Part shown: piece after piece, positions 41,965 to 51,147 of the stretch
Layout of the letters: each line of letters opens with the position of its first letter
Numbering within the stretch: position 1 is the stretch's first letter
Notes under the pieces: model-generated
What the model was told of the DNA's origin: nothing
The model's database searches: none
The model's input: the letters and a program-made list of their open reading frames with translations, nothing else
Position numbers and translations under genes: made by a program
Origin: Ignavibacteria bacterium
Lineage (GTDB): Bacteria > Bacteroidota > Ignavibacteria > Tepidaquicellales > OLB5
Assembly: GCA_019912545.1 (NCBI GenBank)
Contig: JAIOIK010000114.1
Span: 1-57,474, forward strand
Length of the DNA: 57,474 nt
Direction of reading: 5' to 3'

Positions 41965-42833
41965 GATATTTTCCTTAGTTTTTTCTTTTCTTTTGGTGTA
42001 ATTTTTGCTTTTTGGTTGAACAGGCTAACAGGTTTTTGCAGATATTGTTTGCCGAGCTCAAGCCTCAGGTACTCAAATGCATCTTCAACAGTTTCGGCTA
42101 CATAGAATAATTTCAGGTCATCCTTATCGATAAGCCGTTTGTTCGCAAGTTCCTCAAAGTTTATCACATTCTGCCAGAACAATTTGTCATATACAACGAT
42201 CGGCATTTTCTTTCTTATCTTTTTTGTCTGAACAAGGGTCAGAAGTTCAAAGAGTTCATCAAAGGTTCCGTAGCCTCCCGGCATAATTACAAGAGCTTTT
42301 GCAAGATATGCAAACCAGAACTTGCGCATGAAAAAGTAGTGGAATTCGAAATTAAGCGTAGGTGTAATGTATGGATTTGGATTTTGCTCGAATGGCAAAC
42401 TAATGTTCAGCCCAATTGACTTACCGCCTGCTTTCTTTGCTCCCCTGTTTGAGGCTTCCATAATTCCGGGTCCGCCGCCGGAACACACCACAAACCTATT
42501 TGCAGGCTCCTGCTTCATTGACCATTCAGTTATGAGATGTGATAACTTTACTGTGTCTTCATAATATCTCGACATTTCGAGGTCCACTTGTGCATCCAAA
42601 ACCCTGTCTTTCGAAGGGTTTTTTAATTTCCTTATTGCCGAAAGTTTCTTGATAGCAGCACTCTTTGAAAGCAATCTGGCTGAACCGTAAAATACAATGG
42701 TATCTTTAACATTCTCTTTTCTGAACCTGTCCTGCGGCTCAATGTATTCGGAAAGTATCCTTAAACCCCTTGCTGCGGGTGATTTCAGGAAGCTTTCATC
42801 ATTATATGCTTTTGGTGCTTTCTTTAATGTCAT
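41961..42833 (-). CDS. LOG family (TIGR00730-like) Rossmann protein
   Basis: 290 aa. The lysine decarboxylase-like fold with VVCSGGGPGIMEASNRGAKKA and the PGGYGTFDELFELLTLVQ motif (PGGxGTxxE) identifies a nucleotide 5'-monophosphate phosphoribohydrolase. It is longer than the usual 180-200 aa, with about 100 extra N-terminal residues carrying KDTIVFYGSARLLS. The family cleaves nucleoside monophosphates to base and ribose phosphate; in plants and actinobacteria it activates cytokinins. The bacterial role here is unknown. Confidence 0.85.
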   Translation of the reverse strand: MTLKKAPKAYNDESFLKSPAARGLRILSEYIEPQDRFRKENVKDTIVFYGSARLLSKSAAIKKLSAIRKLKNPSKDRVLDAQVDLEMSRYYEDTVKLSHLITEWSMKQEPANRFVVCSGGGPGIMEASNRGAKKAGGKSIGLNISLPFEQNPNPYITPTLNFEFHYFFMRKFWFAYLAKALVIMPGGYGTFDELFELLTLVQTKKIRKKMPIVVYDKLFWQNVINFEELANKRLIDKDDLKLFYVAETVEDAFEYLRLELGKQYLQKPVSLFNQKAKITPKEKKKLRKIS

Positions 42834-42899
42834 CTAACTGAGTTATAAAGTTTGAAAGTTAAAGCAAAATCAATATTGCTCATTATTAATTGTTCATTG

Positions 42900-43628
42900 C
42901 TAATTGTTTAAGTGACTTCCGCCATCAACAGGAATAACATGCCCGGTTAGATATTGGCACTCAATAATAAACTTAACAGCGGCAATAACATCATTTGGAT
43001 TTCCGTACTTCTTAAGCGGGATCTTATCCATATCAATTTTTTTTAGTGTGCCTTTTTCTTCGCCTTCGATAATTATCGTTCCCGGTGCGATTGCATTAAC
43101 CCTTATTTTCGGCGCAAGTTTTCGGGCAAGTAAAAATGTAAGCTTAATGAGTCCTGTTTTCGATACACTGTAAGGCATAAACCCTGACCAATTCTGCAAT
43201 CCGCCTAGCGAGGCTATGTTAATGATCAGCGGGGCTTTTGCTCTTCGGAGATATTGCAGTGAATATTGCGAAACGAAAAGGGGAGCTTTGAGATTTAGTG
43301 CAATTGTTTTATCAAAAAGTTCAGTCGTGATCTTCTCAAAATCAATTTTCGTGATCATACCTGCATTATTAATAAGCAGATCGATCTTTTTGAATTCTTT
43401 ACCAATTGAACCGATGACTTTCTTAAGCCTTACTGAATCTGTAATATCACACTCATAAAATCTGAACTTAATACCCTTTGATGAAAGAACTTTTGATGTT
43501 TGAGCAAGCTCAGCTTTAGAGCTTGAATTGTAAATCAAAGCAAGGTTATAGCCTTCATCTGCCAAAAAATAAGAAATATATCTTCCAAGCCGCCTTACTC
43601 CCCCCGTAACAATTGCATTCTTTAACAT
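42900..43628 (-). CDS. SDR oxidoreductase, pteridine-reductase-like
   Basis: 242 aa. N-terminal motif VTGGVRRLGRYISYFLADEG is the TGGxRRxGR form typical of pteridine reductases/FolM, where the arginines favour NADPH. NNAG is at about residues 90-93 (LLINNAGMITK), the catalytic Tyr-Lys is in PYSVSKTGLIKL, and the C-terminus is HVIPVDGGSHL. It may reduce a dihydropterin or a related substrate; fatty acid or polyketide reduction is the alternative. Near-neighbour genes give no further clue. Confidence 0.82.
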   Translation of the reverse strand: MLKNAIVTGGVRRLGRYISYFLADEGYNLALIYNSSSKAELAQTSKVLSSKGIKFRFYECDITDSVRLKKVIGSIGKEFKKIDLLINNAGMITKIDFEKITTELFDKTIALNLKAPLFVSQYSLQYLRRAKAPLIINIASLGGLQNWSGFMPYSVSKTGLIKLTFLLARKLAPKIRVNAIAPGTIIIEGEEKGTLKKIDMDKIPLKKYGNPNDVIAAVKFIIECQYLTGHVIPVDGGSHLNN

Positions 43629-43744
43629 AAGATCAGATAATTCGCCTGACTGGAACTATTTTTTGCACCCACACTTCCCCAAAGTGGATAATCTTTTGAT
43701 TCTAATTCGTAATTCTCAATTCCTAATTGAGAATTGAAAGATTG

Positions 43745-43818
43745 TACCCACGACAGGAGTCGAACCTGTGGCCTGCGGTTTAGGAAACCGACGCTCTATC
43801 CTACTGAGCTACGTGGGC
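43745..43818 (-). tRNA. tRNA-Arg(CCU)
   Basis: Cloverleaf on the minus strand: acceptor GCCCACG/CGTGGGT with one G-U pair at the end, D-stem GCTC/GAGC, anticodon loop TTCCTAA with anticodon CCT, T-stem ACAGG/CCTGT with loop TTCGACT. 74 bases, discriminator A, no encoded CCA. It decodes AGG. The first anticodon-stem pair (T-C) is unpaired in this reading. The accessory helicase locus begins about 190 bases on its 5' side. Confidence 0.93.
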
Positions 43819-43825
43819 AAATTTT

Positions 43826-43836
43826 CTACTGAGCTA
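43826..43836 (-). repeat. 11-bp duplicate of the tRNA D-arm
   Basis: CTACTGAGCTA occurs at 43801-43811 inside the tRNA and again at 43826-43836, 7 bases beyond the tRNA 5' end. It is too short to be sure it is not chance, but it is at the junction with the accessory locus. Confidence 0.5.
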
Positions 43837-44011
43837 TCATGCCTTCGGCTTGACACAGCGAGGGCTTTCGAATAATTTATGTAAATGCAATTATTTGCCA
43901 TTCAGAATATTTTCAAACACTCTAGACTTACAATATTACTAAATCCAAAAATAAAGCAAATTAACAAAATAAACAGTGCAGAAAAAACTTGCATATTTTG
44001 ATATTGAATTT

Positions 44012-45361
44012 TCAATTAATGTCATCATAAGGATAAGCATCTCTAATGTCAGGAGGAGGTTCTGGTGTAGGTGCGTTTCTGATTTCATCCGGAGTTCGAA
44101 CATCGAAATCCCCTTCAAAAGGCATACTTAATCCATATGCTACCGATATTCTGTGATAATGTTCTTCCCCAATTGATGATTCAATATTTTTGGGTTTATG
44201 CAAATCCTCCTCTTTGACCTTAGGAGTTCCGTGACTATTTGCAATTTGATTTATCTCAGAAAGTACTTTCTGATAAATAGGAATGTTTCGACCCCCTCCA
44301 CACATAAAAGTAATTATACCCGTCTTATATTCCGGAGCATTGGGATACTTTTTTAGTAAAGCAGAAATATTTTCCTGAACAGCTGTGTAACACTTATTTG
44401 AAAATTCCAAATCAATAGTTTTAATATCCAATTTTTCAGCAACATTGGGGACATAAGCTTCTATCACAGTTGGAATTGCTTTTATTGGATTCTCAGCTCT
44501 ACCTGCTTGCGATAGCCATTCATTTACAAATGTTTTCACATTGTTTATCCTATTCTTATGAATTTCAAAACCGCCTAATTGTTCAACTTCACCGGTAAAT
44601 ATTGAAAACTTTAATTTACGTTCTCTTTCAAACAAGTTGAATGTCGATATATCTAATGTACCTGCCCCAATATCAATTAACATATGAAGTGCCTCTTTTC
44701 TTACGTCAGATTTTGCATAACCCAATACCTGGGCAATTACTTCCTGAAGAACATTAATAGAAGCAATGTCCTTTACGGTTACAGACTTTTTGTGCATTTC
44801 TTCACATACTTTTTCAGATGCAACCAAAGTGATATTCTCATGCAATGACAAAGACCATGCGGCGTAAGCAATGTCCATAAAATATTCCTTGATTTCGTTG
44901 AATTGTTTACCGATTGAAGGTACGCCCAAATTAAGATTCCAACTTACTTTGAATTGTTTATATGATTCTTCATATTGTTTTAGAAACCAAGTCCTAGATA
45001 ACTGAATAACACGTGCTAAATATCCTACGGTTAATACTTCTGGTGTAGTCTCCAATTCCATTTCCGGTACAAATTCTAATTGTGCTTCATCATTCCCTAG
45101 TAACCTTAATTTAAGTTCACGTAGAGGGATGGTATCATCAACACTGGCTAATTGAATATCACCATTCTTATCAAAAAAAGGACGAGTAGGCATAAGGAAT
45201 TTACTATCAGGATAACCATTTTCAAAAATTACTGGATATGCTCTAATATACTCTGGAACCTGAAGGACTACTTTGGAACTTGATGTACCAAAATCCAAAC
45301 CCATAATTACATTTAGTTCCTTTTCTTTTTGTTCGTTTGAAAATTGAGTTAAGTTTTCCAT
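44012..45361 (-). CDS. Hsp70/actin-like ATPase partner of the SNF2 helicase
   Basis: 449 aa. All three ASKHA nucleotide-binding motifs are present: phosphate-1 GLDFGTSSSKVVLQV (D23-K30), phosphate-2 LIDIGAGTLDIST (D230-D237) and adenosine motif ITFMCGGGRNIPIY at about 350. There is no substrate-binding beta domain of a true DnaK; instead the C-terminus ends in a proline-rich tail (PTPEPPPDIRDAYPYDD). It therefore looks like a dedicated Hsp70-related ATPase, not a general chaperone. It starts 9 bases after the helicase stop, so the two are one operon. No family name can be assigned by eye. The pairing with an SNF2 helicase suggests nucleic-acid or polymer remodelling, perhaps defence. Confidence 0.7.
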   Translation of the reverse strand: MENLTQFSNEQKEKELNVIMGLDFGTSSSKVVLQVPEYIRAYPVIFENGYPDSKFLMPTRPFFDKNGDIQLASVDDTIPLRELKLRLLGNDEAQLEFVPEMELETTPEVLTVGYLARVIQLSRTWFLKQYEESYKQFKVSWNLNLGVPSIGKQFNEIKEYFMDIAYAAWSLSLHENITLVASEKVCEEMHKKSVTVKDIASINVLQEVIAQVLGYAKSDVRKEALHMLIDIGAGTLDISTFNLFERERKLKFSIFTGEVEQLGGFEIHKNRINNVKTFVNEWLSQAGRAENPIKAIPTVIEAYVPNVAEKLDIKTIDLEFSNKCYTAVQENISALLKKYPNAPEYKTGIITFMCGGGRNIPIYQKVLSEINQIANSHGTPKVKEEDLHKPKNIESSIGEEHYHRISVAYGLSMPFEGDFDVRTPDEIRNAPTPEPPPDIRDAYPYDDIN

Positions 45362-45370
45362 ATATTGTAT

Positions 45371-48300
45371 TTATATTAAGTTGATTAAACCGATTGCAAT
45401 TTCTTCTTTTTCGGAAGTTATGGATTTTCTATTTCCAATCTCTAGCGTTTTCCTTTCAAACCGACTTTCTAATGCTTGCATCTTTCCTTCTGTTGCCTTA
45501 ACAAGAGACTTTCTATCAAAAGCAATGTGCTTTTGTTTTATTTCTTGTAGTGTTTCTATTTGATTCTCTAAATGTAACTTTAAAGTCTTCAATTGTAGAT
45601 TAGCTCTGTCTTCGTTCTGCAATTCTAAACTTAGGACAAAATCATCATAGTTTGTGTCAGCTATTGATAAACATCTATCATTTGCGAGGTCGTAGATTCT
45701 ATCAAAATCGATTATATTACTTGCCTCAAGCCAATCCTCACCTAAAACTGCCGCAGAAGTTACGAGCATTTCAGAGTCTTTGTCTGATAAGTTCTTCTCG
45801 TCATCAATATTTATAGCAACGTAAAATAGTTTTTCTATATCCTGCAAACCCTTTATTGACCATTTTTGAATAGCAAATAAGTACCTACCATTTTTTATTT
45901 CCAAATTAGCTCTATCCTTCTTTAAGATTATGCTCATAACAGGGAAAAATGGAAAGCTTTCCTTTTCAATCATCTTGCTTACGAATCTTACTATAGGGTG
46001 TATTTGATTAATTACTTCTGCTCTATCAGTACTTTCACTTATTAACTTGTTTTCAAATCTGCATTTTATAGGCATTTGAGAATTGCTTATTAATCTTGTG
46101 TTTAATGCAATTCTATTTATTTTTATAAAATCATCAAGTTCATTTTTTGCTTCATTTGTAAGCTTAATAAAATACTCTAATTTATCTTCTTGTATCTGTT
46201 GAAGTTCTGTACCAGGAAAATTCTTTCGTAAATAATCAACTACATAAATTTGAATATCTTTTCCAGTAATCCACCTATTCATTTCCTTAATAGCCTTAAC
46301 TTGATTCAATATGTAATCACCATATGCAATTAAGTGTGCAGCTTCTTTCTCCAATCTTTCTTCATCATTTCTAATATTTTCAAGTGCTTGAGCTGTTTGT
46401 TCAATTCTTTCATCCTCTTGTTGAGGCGTAAGTTTTGAAGTGAATAATTCTACAGTTAACTTTTGTATTTCTTCCCCAATAATTGGTTCTAAACCCCCCA
46501 GCGCTCTGTTGAATATTTTCAATCTATCATGAAGTTTCATATAAATTCGTGCATCAATTGTACCGTTATATAACAGGTTCACTATATCGATTTTATCTGC
46601 TTGTTGTCCAAGCCTATCAATCCTACCGATGCGCTGTTCTATCTTCATAGGATTCCAGGGCAAATCATAGTTAATTAATATTCTACAAAACTGTAAGTCG
46701 ATACCTTCGCTACCAATCTCAGATGACAAAAGTATATTATGATTTTCTGTTTCTCTAAAATCTGTCAATAATTCTTCTTTGTCTTTTTTCTGGTCACCTG
46801 TCAGCAACACAGCTTTAATGTTTTCCGTTTCTAATCTACGCTTAAGATAATTAAGAGTGCCTTTGAAGTAAGAAAACAATACCAATTTTTCATTTTTTTT
46901 GTCATTTAAGATTCCCTTAATTACTCTAATGAGGCATTTGTACTTTGAATCATTATTATATAATTCGTCATAATCGCCTAATTCTTCAATTTTGGAAATT
47001 AACTCTCTTATTATGGGGCCAACCTTTTCTGCATCACCCTGAAATCCATAATCCTCATACAACTGCTCAGATAATTTTACTGCTTTCTTTTTCCACTCAT
47101 ATAGTGCAGCGGGTATAGAACTTGACATCTGCCTTTGAGGAGTTGTAAGTATAAATCCTTCATACTGGTAATTATTGAGACAAAAGTCTCTCACTATTTC
47201 AGTAACTTTGTCATAGAATTGTTTTTCCAAAGAATTTAAATCAATCAAATGTAATTTAGGGTCTCTGACAACCTTTAGTTCAACAACATCTCTTCTTCTG
47301 GTTCTTGTAATAACATTACTTAACAAATTGATCTGGTCAAGTCGAGACGCAATTTCACTTCGTTTCTCAAAACTCTTCAAATCATTTTCAGAAGGAGGTT
47401 TAAGCAAGAAATTCCTTAATTGCTGATTATCACTAAGTAGTTCATTAGAAAGGGCATTCGTTATTAACTCATTAAACTCAGTTCTATTCATTTTACTACT
47501 TAGAACTGCTTCCCTTGCTTTAATTAAAGGTTCGTTTGCCTTTAAAATTTCATCGAATACATTAGGCTGATTAAATGTTGTTTCATCTACAATGTTTAAT
47601 AACTGATACAAGTCATCGCTTCTCAAATGGATTGGCGTTGCAGACAGTAAAACTATATAATCAGAAACACCTCTCAATAATCGTCCTAATTTAGAAGTCT
47701 TCTTATCAGTTTTCTTTATATCTCCTAGTCTTAGGTAATGAGCTTCATCAATGACCAACATATCAATAAGTGACTCTTCGTTCTGTCTATCTAATAATAA
47801 TTTTCCTAACAATGTAGTCGGTCTTTTATTATTAGAACTTTCATCGTCCCATCCTTTTGTCGGTCTCAATCCCTGCATGCTAGCTATAATAGCAAATGAA
47901 GAAAGATGATTATGTTTTGCATGTTCTAAATATGTCTTTGCTTCTCTAGCATCTACTATAACTGCATCAATATTAAATCTGCTTTTTAGTTCCCTTTTCC
48001 ATTTTTCTCTTAAGAATGCTGGACATAAGACAAATAGTCTTCTAAGTTCATATCGATTTTTAAGTTCTGTCCAGATTAAGCCTGCCTCAATGGTTTTACC
48101 TAATCCAACTTCATCTGCAATTAGCAAACCATTGCTAACTGAATTTAGCATTCTAATTACAGGTTTAAATTGGTATGCATAATAGTCAGTATTGGAAACA
48201 TCCATGCTATACAACAAATCCGCAAGTCTTCCATTAAGCCTAACATGCGTCAATAATTTTCTTAAATCTCTGGATTGACCAATTTTCCCTTTTTTAATTA

Positions 48301-48508
48301 GGTCTAACGGATGTTCTTTAACTCCCGTAACTACTTCCAGTTGATTTTCTGTAAAGTACTGATACTGATTTGTATCAAAAAAATGAATTTGCCACAACAA
48401 TCGTTTCTCCTTTGTTACAGGGTCTTCTCTTGTTATTGTCGTTCCGGTACAGGTTCCTATTCGACTCGGGTTTGCAACCAACCGAACTGTCTGTCCAATA
48501 CTTAGCAT
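45371..48508 (-). CDS. SNF2/RapA-like helicase
   Basis: 1045 aa. A small SH3/Tudor-like N-terminal domain (about 1-62: IGQTVRLVANPSRIGTCTG) is followed by a two-lobed SNF2 ATPase: Walker A ADEVGLGKTIEAG (D132-T139), DEAH at 254-257, LLSATPIH, and the second lobe with SSEIGSEGIDLQFCRILIN and QRIGRIDRLGQ. The linker region between lobes is long (about 300-540). The C-terminal 350 residues are helical, with coiled-coil-like stretches, and end in a basic helix. Similar domain order is seen in RapA and in DrmD of DISARM systems. No nuclease motif is visible. It translocates on double-stranded DNA in its relatives; the target here is unknown. Confidence 0.82.
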   Translation of the reverse strand: MLSIGQTVRLVANPSRIGTCTGTTITREDPVTKEKRLLWQIHFFDTNQYQYFTENQLEVVTGVKEHPLDLIKKGKIGQSRDLRKLLTHVRLNGRLADLLYSMDVSNTDYYAYQFKPVIRMLNSVSNGLLIADEVGLGKTIEAGLIWTELKNRYELRRLFVLCPAFLREKWKRELKSRFNIDAVIVDAREAKTYLEHAKHNHLSSFAIIASMQGLRPTKGWDDESSNNKRPTTLLGKLLLDRQNEESLIDMLVIDEAHYLRLGDIKKTDKKTSKLGRLLRGVSDYIVLLSATPIHLRSDDLYQLLNIVDETTFNQPNVFDEILKANEPLIKAREAVLSSKMNRTEFNELITNALSNELLSDNQQLRNFLLKPPSENDLKSFEKRSEIASRLDQINLLSNVITRTRRRDVVELKVVRDPKLHLIDLNSLEKQFYDKVTEIVRDFCLNNYQYEGFILTTPQRQMSSSIPAALYEWKKKAVKLSEQLYEDYGFQGDAEKVGPIIRELISKIEELGDYDELYNNDSKYKCLIRVIKGILNDKKNEKLVLFSYFKGTLNYLKRRLETENIKAVLLTGDQKKDKEELLTDFRETENHNILLSSEIGSEGIDLQFCRILINYDLPWNPMKIEQRIGRIDRLGQQADKIDIVNLLYNGTIDARIYMKLHDRLKIFNRALGGLEPIIGEEIQKLTVELFTSKLTPQQEDERIEQTAQALENIRNDEERLEKEAAHLIAYGDYILNQVKAIKEMNRWITGKDIQIYVVDYLRKNFPGTELQQIQEDKLEYFIKLTNEAKNELDDFIKINRIALNTRLISNSQMPIKCRFENKLISESTDRAEVINQIHPIVRFVSKMIEKESFPFFPVMSIILKKDRANLEIKNGRYLFAIQKWSIKGLQDIEKLFYVAINIDDEKNLSDKDSEMLVTSAAVLGEDWLEASNIIDFDRIYDLANDRCLSIADTNYDDFVLSLELQNEDRANLQLKTLKLHLENQIETLQEIKQKHIAFDRKSLVKATEGKMQALESRFERKTLEIGNRKSITSEKEEIAIGLINLI

Positions 48509-48721
48509 AAAGTTAAAAATGAGTGAATAAACAAATTACTTCTTAATAGGTTGAGTAAATTTAAGCATGTATAGATGTCCGCCAACATCTATTATTTCGA
48601 GATCAGGAATTCTATCTTTTTGTGTCTTGCTGTGATAATTATATGGATTACAAGGAATTACTATAAAACTAATATAAACAGCCAATGGATTCCCATTAGC
48701 CTACATATATTTATACATTGC
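48509..48721. promoter_or_regulatory. upstream region of the helicase operon
   Basis: 213 AT-rich bases between the helicase start and the small membrane protein gene. It must hold the helicase promoter, but no operator palindrome or sigma-factor motif can be named. The open frame on the plus strand here (48575-48775) is probably not a gene. Confidence 0.35.
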
Positions 48722-49036
48722 TTAATAACTAAACTCGTCTTTTTTCGGTTCTTTGGATTTATCAAGCGCATCTAAGAACATTATCATGCGGTGATTCATG
48801 CTGTCCAGGAGCTCAATGACAATACCAAAGCTCAAATAAAGCATACCTGAAACTATTGATGAGAGAATAATAGCTCCGCCCGCTACGATCTTAATTAGGT
48901 AGATCTGTTCAAGGTATGGATTTGGAGCGCCCTTAAGGCTGGCATAAAGGCTTAGTGCATCGGAAATAACATATATGCCGGCAATAATGCCGATAAATAT
49001 GGTTACAAATCCTAAAATCTTAAGTAATGTTTGCAT
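48722..49036 (-). CDS. small two-helix membrane protein
   Basis: 104 aa, not recognised. Two hydrophobic segments: about 6-28 (LKILGFVTIFIGIIAGIYVI) and about 48-72 (IKIVAGGAIILSSIVSGML), then an amphipathic C-terminus with LLDSMNHRMIMFLDALDKSK. The predicted arrangement is an integral membrane protein with a cytoplasmic tail. AT content is like that of the core genes rather than the helicase locus. Confidence 0.6.
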   Translation of the reverse strand: MQTLLKILGFVTIFIGIIAGIYVISDALSLYASLKGAPNPYLEQIYLIKIVAGGAIILSSIVSGMLYLSFGIVIELLDSMNHRMIMFLDALDKSKEPKKDEFSY

Positions 49037-49170
49037 AATATTTCCTTCTGCTTGTTAATTACAAAGATAAGAAAAAATCAGTGCATTTGAAAACTGTTAA
49101 AAAAGATGAATTCCAGACTGCATATGTCTGTAATCTCGTAAATGATAATAATAATTGAAAATCTGTTTTC

Positions 49171-49218
49171 ACCTCACCCCCTGCCCCTCTCCTCTCAGGA
49201 GAGGGGTCGGGGTGAGGT
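49171..49218. repeat. large intergenic palindrome
   Basis: ACCTCACCCC at the left pairs with GGGGTGAGGT at the right, and the centre CCCCTCTCC/GGAGAGGGG forms the rest of the stem around a short loop. It is a single 48-base hairpin of a type widely dispersed in bacterial genomes. It lies 12 bases past the stop of the dehydrogenase gene and could also act as a terminator. Confidence 0.82.
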
Positions 49219-49230
49219 TATCGAAAGTTT

Positions 49231-50094
49231 TCAATACTTATAAAATCCCTGCTTGGTCTTTCTGCCTAAGAGCCCTGCATCTACCATTTTCTGCTGTATT
49301 GGGCTTGGCTTATACTTTTGATCATAAAAGAATGCTTCGTATACCGATTTGGTTACGGATAGATTCACGTCAATTCCGATAAGGTCCATTAATTCAAACG
49401 GTCCCATTGCGAAGCCACCTTCCTCTTTCATAATAGTATCTATCAGCAGCGGATCAGCCTGTTCTTCGTCCATTATCTTAAGTGACTCGCCATAAAAAGC
49501 ACGGGCTACACGATTAACAATAAAGGCCGGAGTATCATTGCAAACAACAGGTACTTTACCTAATTTTTTGCACAATTCAATAACAGTATATACAGTTTCA
49601 TCCGAAGTAAACTCGCCTTTTATGACCTCAACAAGCTTCATAATACTGGCTGGGTTGAAGAAGTGCATTCCTATGACGCGGCCGCTATTATTCTTAACAG
49701 CTGATGAAATTGCAGTAATCGAAAATGACGAAGTATTAGTTGCAAGGATCGTATCATGCCTGGTCATTTCATCAAGCCTGCGGTAAACGTCTTTTTTCAG
49801 GTCAAGATTTTCAATCGCGGCTTCAATTATAATATCGCATTCGGATAGAGAATCAAAGTCACTTGAAGGCAAAACCAGGTTCACGGCGGAATCCTTTTGG
49901 GCAATATCGAGCTTACCTTTTTCAACCAGCCTGCCGTAACCCTTAACGATTCCTTCTTTTGAACGGACAAGAGCATCAGGGCTGATATCAAAAATAACTG
50001 ACCTATAGCCGCTGATAGCCGCAGCAGATGCAATTCCGCTGCCCATTGTGCCGGCCCCAATAATGCCAATTGATTTGATTTTATCTGCTGTCAT
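49231..50094 (-). CDS. 3-hydroxyacyl-CoA dehydrogenase (Hbd/PaaH type)
   Basis: 287 aa. NAD-binding IGIIGAGTMGSGIASAAAISG near the N-terminus (about 8-28), conserved Ser in LATNTSSFSITAIS, catalytic His in GMHFFNPASIMKLVEVI, Asn in VCNDTPAFIVNR and the C-terminal domain signature GPFELMDLIGIDV. It oxidises L-3-hydroxyacyl-CoA, or reduces acetoacetyl-CoA, in beta-oxidation or butyrate-type metabolism. The length is that of the single-function enzyme. It is 7 bases downstream of the Gfo/Idh/MocA gene. Confidence 0.93.
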   Translation of the reverse strand: MTADKIKSIGIIGAGTMGSGIASAAAISGYRSVIFDISPDALVRSKEGIVKGYGRLVEKGKLDIAQKDSAVNLVLPSSDFDSLSECDIIIEAAIENLDLKKDVYRRLDEMTRHDTILATNTSSFSITAISSAVKNNSGRVIGMHFFNPASIMKLVEVIKGEFTSDETVYTVIELCKKLGKVPVVCNDTPAFIVNRVARAFYGESLKIMDEEQADPLLIDTIMKEEGGFAMGPFELMDLIGIDVNLSVTKSVYEAFFYDQKYKPSPIQQKMVDAGLLGRKTKQGFYKY

Positions 50095-50101
50095 TCAATA
50101 A

Positions 50102-51103
50102 TTAAAATAAGATTTCTTTGCCCTGCTTTGCTGATTCATAAACGGCATCAACAATTTTCATTCTGCTTAATGCTTCATTGCCATCGGAAACTGTCTTTTG
50201 ATTATTCCTGAGAGAATTAATGAAGTGGCTTATCTCATATTCATATGATCTCTTGAATATATTGGCAGGCTTTTCCATTTTTAAAGGAGTAACGTTCACA
50301 AGTGTACCGTGCATTTGCTTATATATCTGCAAAGGATTTATATTCGCGCTTCCTTCCTTGCCGTAAACATTGCTGTAAAATAAGTCGTTCTCTCTGTGTA
50401 ATGTCCAGCTTGCTTCTATTGTAACGGTCGAACTGTTCGCAAAACGAAGCATAACAAAAGAAGAATCCTCAACATCTTTAAATGTATGGTAGTAATTTAC
50501 TGCGGAAACACTTTTTATTTTTGGGAATTTAAGTATCCATAATGCAATATCAAGCATTACAATGCCAAGATCCATAAAAACACCGCCGCCTGACTCATTT
50601 TTATTCAATGACCATTTTTCCTGGGTACTCCTTTTCTTTAGGAATCCGGTTTTAATATAGAATATTTCGCCAAGTTCACCTGCTGATACAAAGCTTTCCT
50701 GCATCATAAGGTCGGGACGAAAACGGTTATTCATTCCAACCATCAGCAGTTTTTTTGCTTTTTTGGAAGCTTCAACTATTGCTACAGCTTCATCATAATT
50801 TCTTGCAACAGGCTTTTCAACAAGAACGTTTAAGCCTTTTTCAAGACCCTTAATAGCCTGTTCTTTATGCAGATTAGTTGGTGATGTTACGAAAAGGCAG
50901 TCTGCTTCTGTGTTTGCAAGCATTTCATCTATACTTGTAAAATGATTTGTTACACCGTATTTCTGGGCTATTGATTTCAGTTTAGATTTATCAATATCAC
51001 ATACTCCGGCAATTTCCACATCAGCCATTTTCGAAAGGATTGGAAGATGCGCGATCTGGGCTATCCCGCCGATTCCCGATAATAATACCCTTATTTTTTC
51101 CAT
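50102..51103 (-). CDS. Gfo/Idh/MocA family oxidoreductase
   Basis: 333 aa. The N-terminal Rossmann domain has VLLSGIGGIAQIAHLPIL and AGVCDID; the conserved EKPVARNYDEA contains the catalytic lysine of the family. The C-terminal domain has the GGGVFMDLGIVMLDIALWILK segment, which includes the family's acidic and histidine-like positions (here D in MDLG). Substrate unknown; typical substrates are sugars and nucleotide sugars. Operon partner of the dehydrogenase at 49231. Confidence 0.88.
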   Translation of the reverse strand: MEKIRVLLSGIGGIAQIAHLPILSKMADVEIAGVCDIDKSKLKSIAQKYGVTNHFTSIDEMLANTEADCLFVTSPTNLHKEQAIKGLEKGLNVLVEKPVARNYDEAVAIVEASKKAKKLLMVGMNNRFRPDLMMQESFVSAGELGEIFYIKTGFLKKRSTQEKWSLNKNESGGGVFMDLGIVMLDIALWILKFPKIKSVSAVNYYHTFKDVEDSSFVMLRFANSSTVTIEASWTLHRENDLFYSNVYGKEGSANINPLQIYKQMHGTLVNVTPLKMEKPANIFKRSYEYEISHFINSLRNNQKTVSDGNEALSRMKIVDAVYESAKQGKEILF

Positions 51104-51147
51104 AATGTAATAACAGTGTTAAAGTTAAATTTCAGCAAATAAAAAAA

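Noticed and set aside
43745-48721. Integrative island with integrase at tRNA-Arg
   Set aside because: No integrase and no long direct repeat were found; the accessory genes are on the 5' side of the tRNA, whereas integration normally uses the 3' end.
48575-48775. 66-codon plus-strand frame upstream of the helicase
   Set aside because: Random-looking hydrophobic translation of AT-rich promoter DNA; it runs into the neighbouring membrane protein gene.
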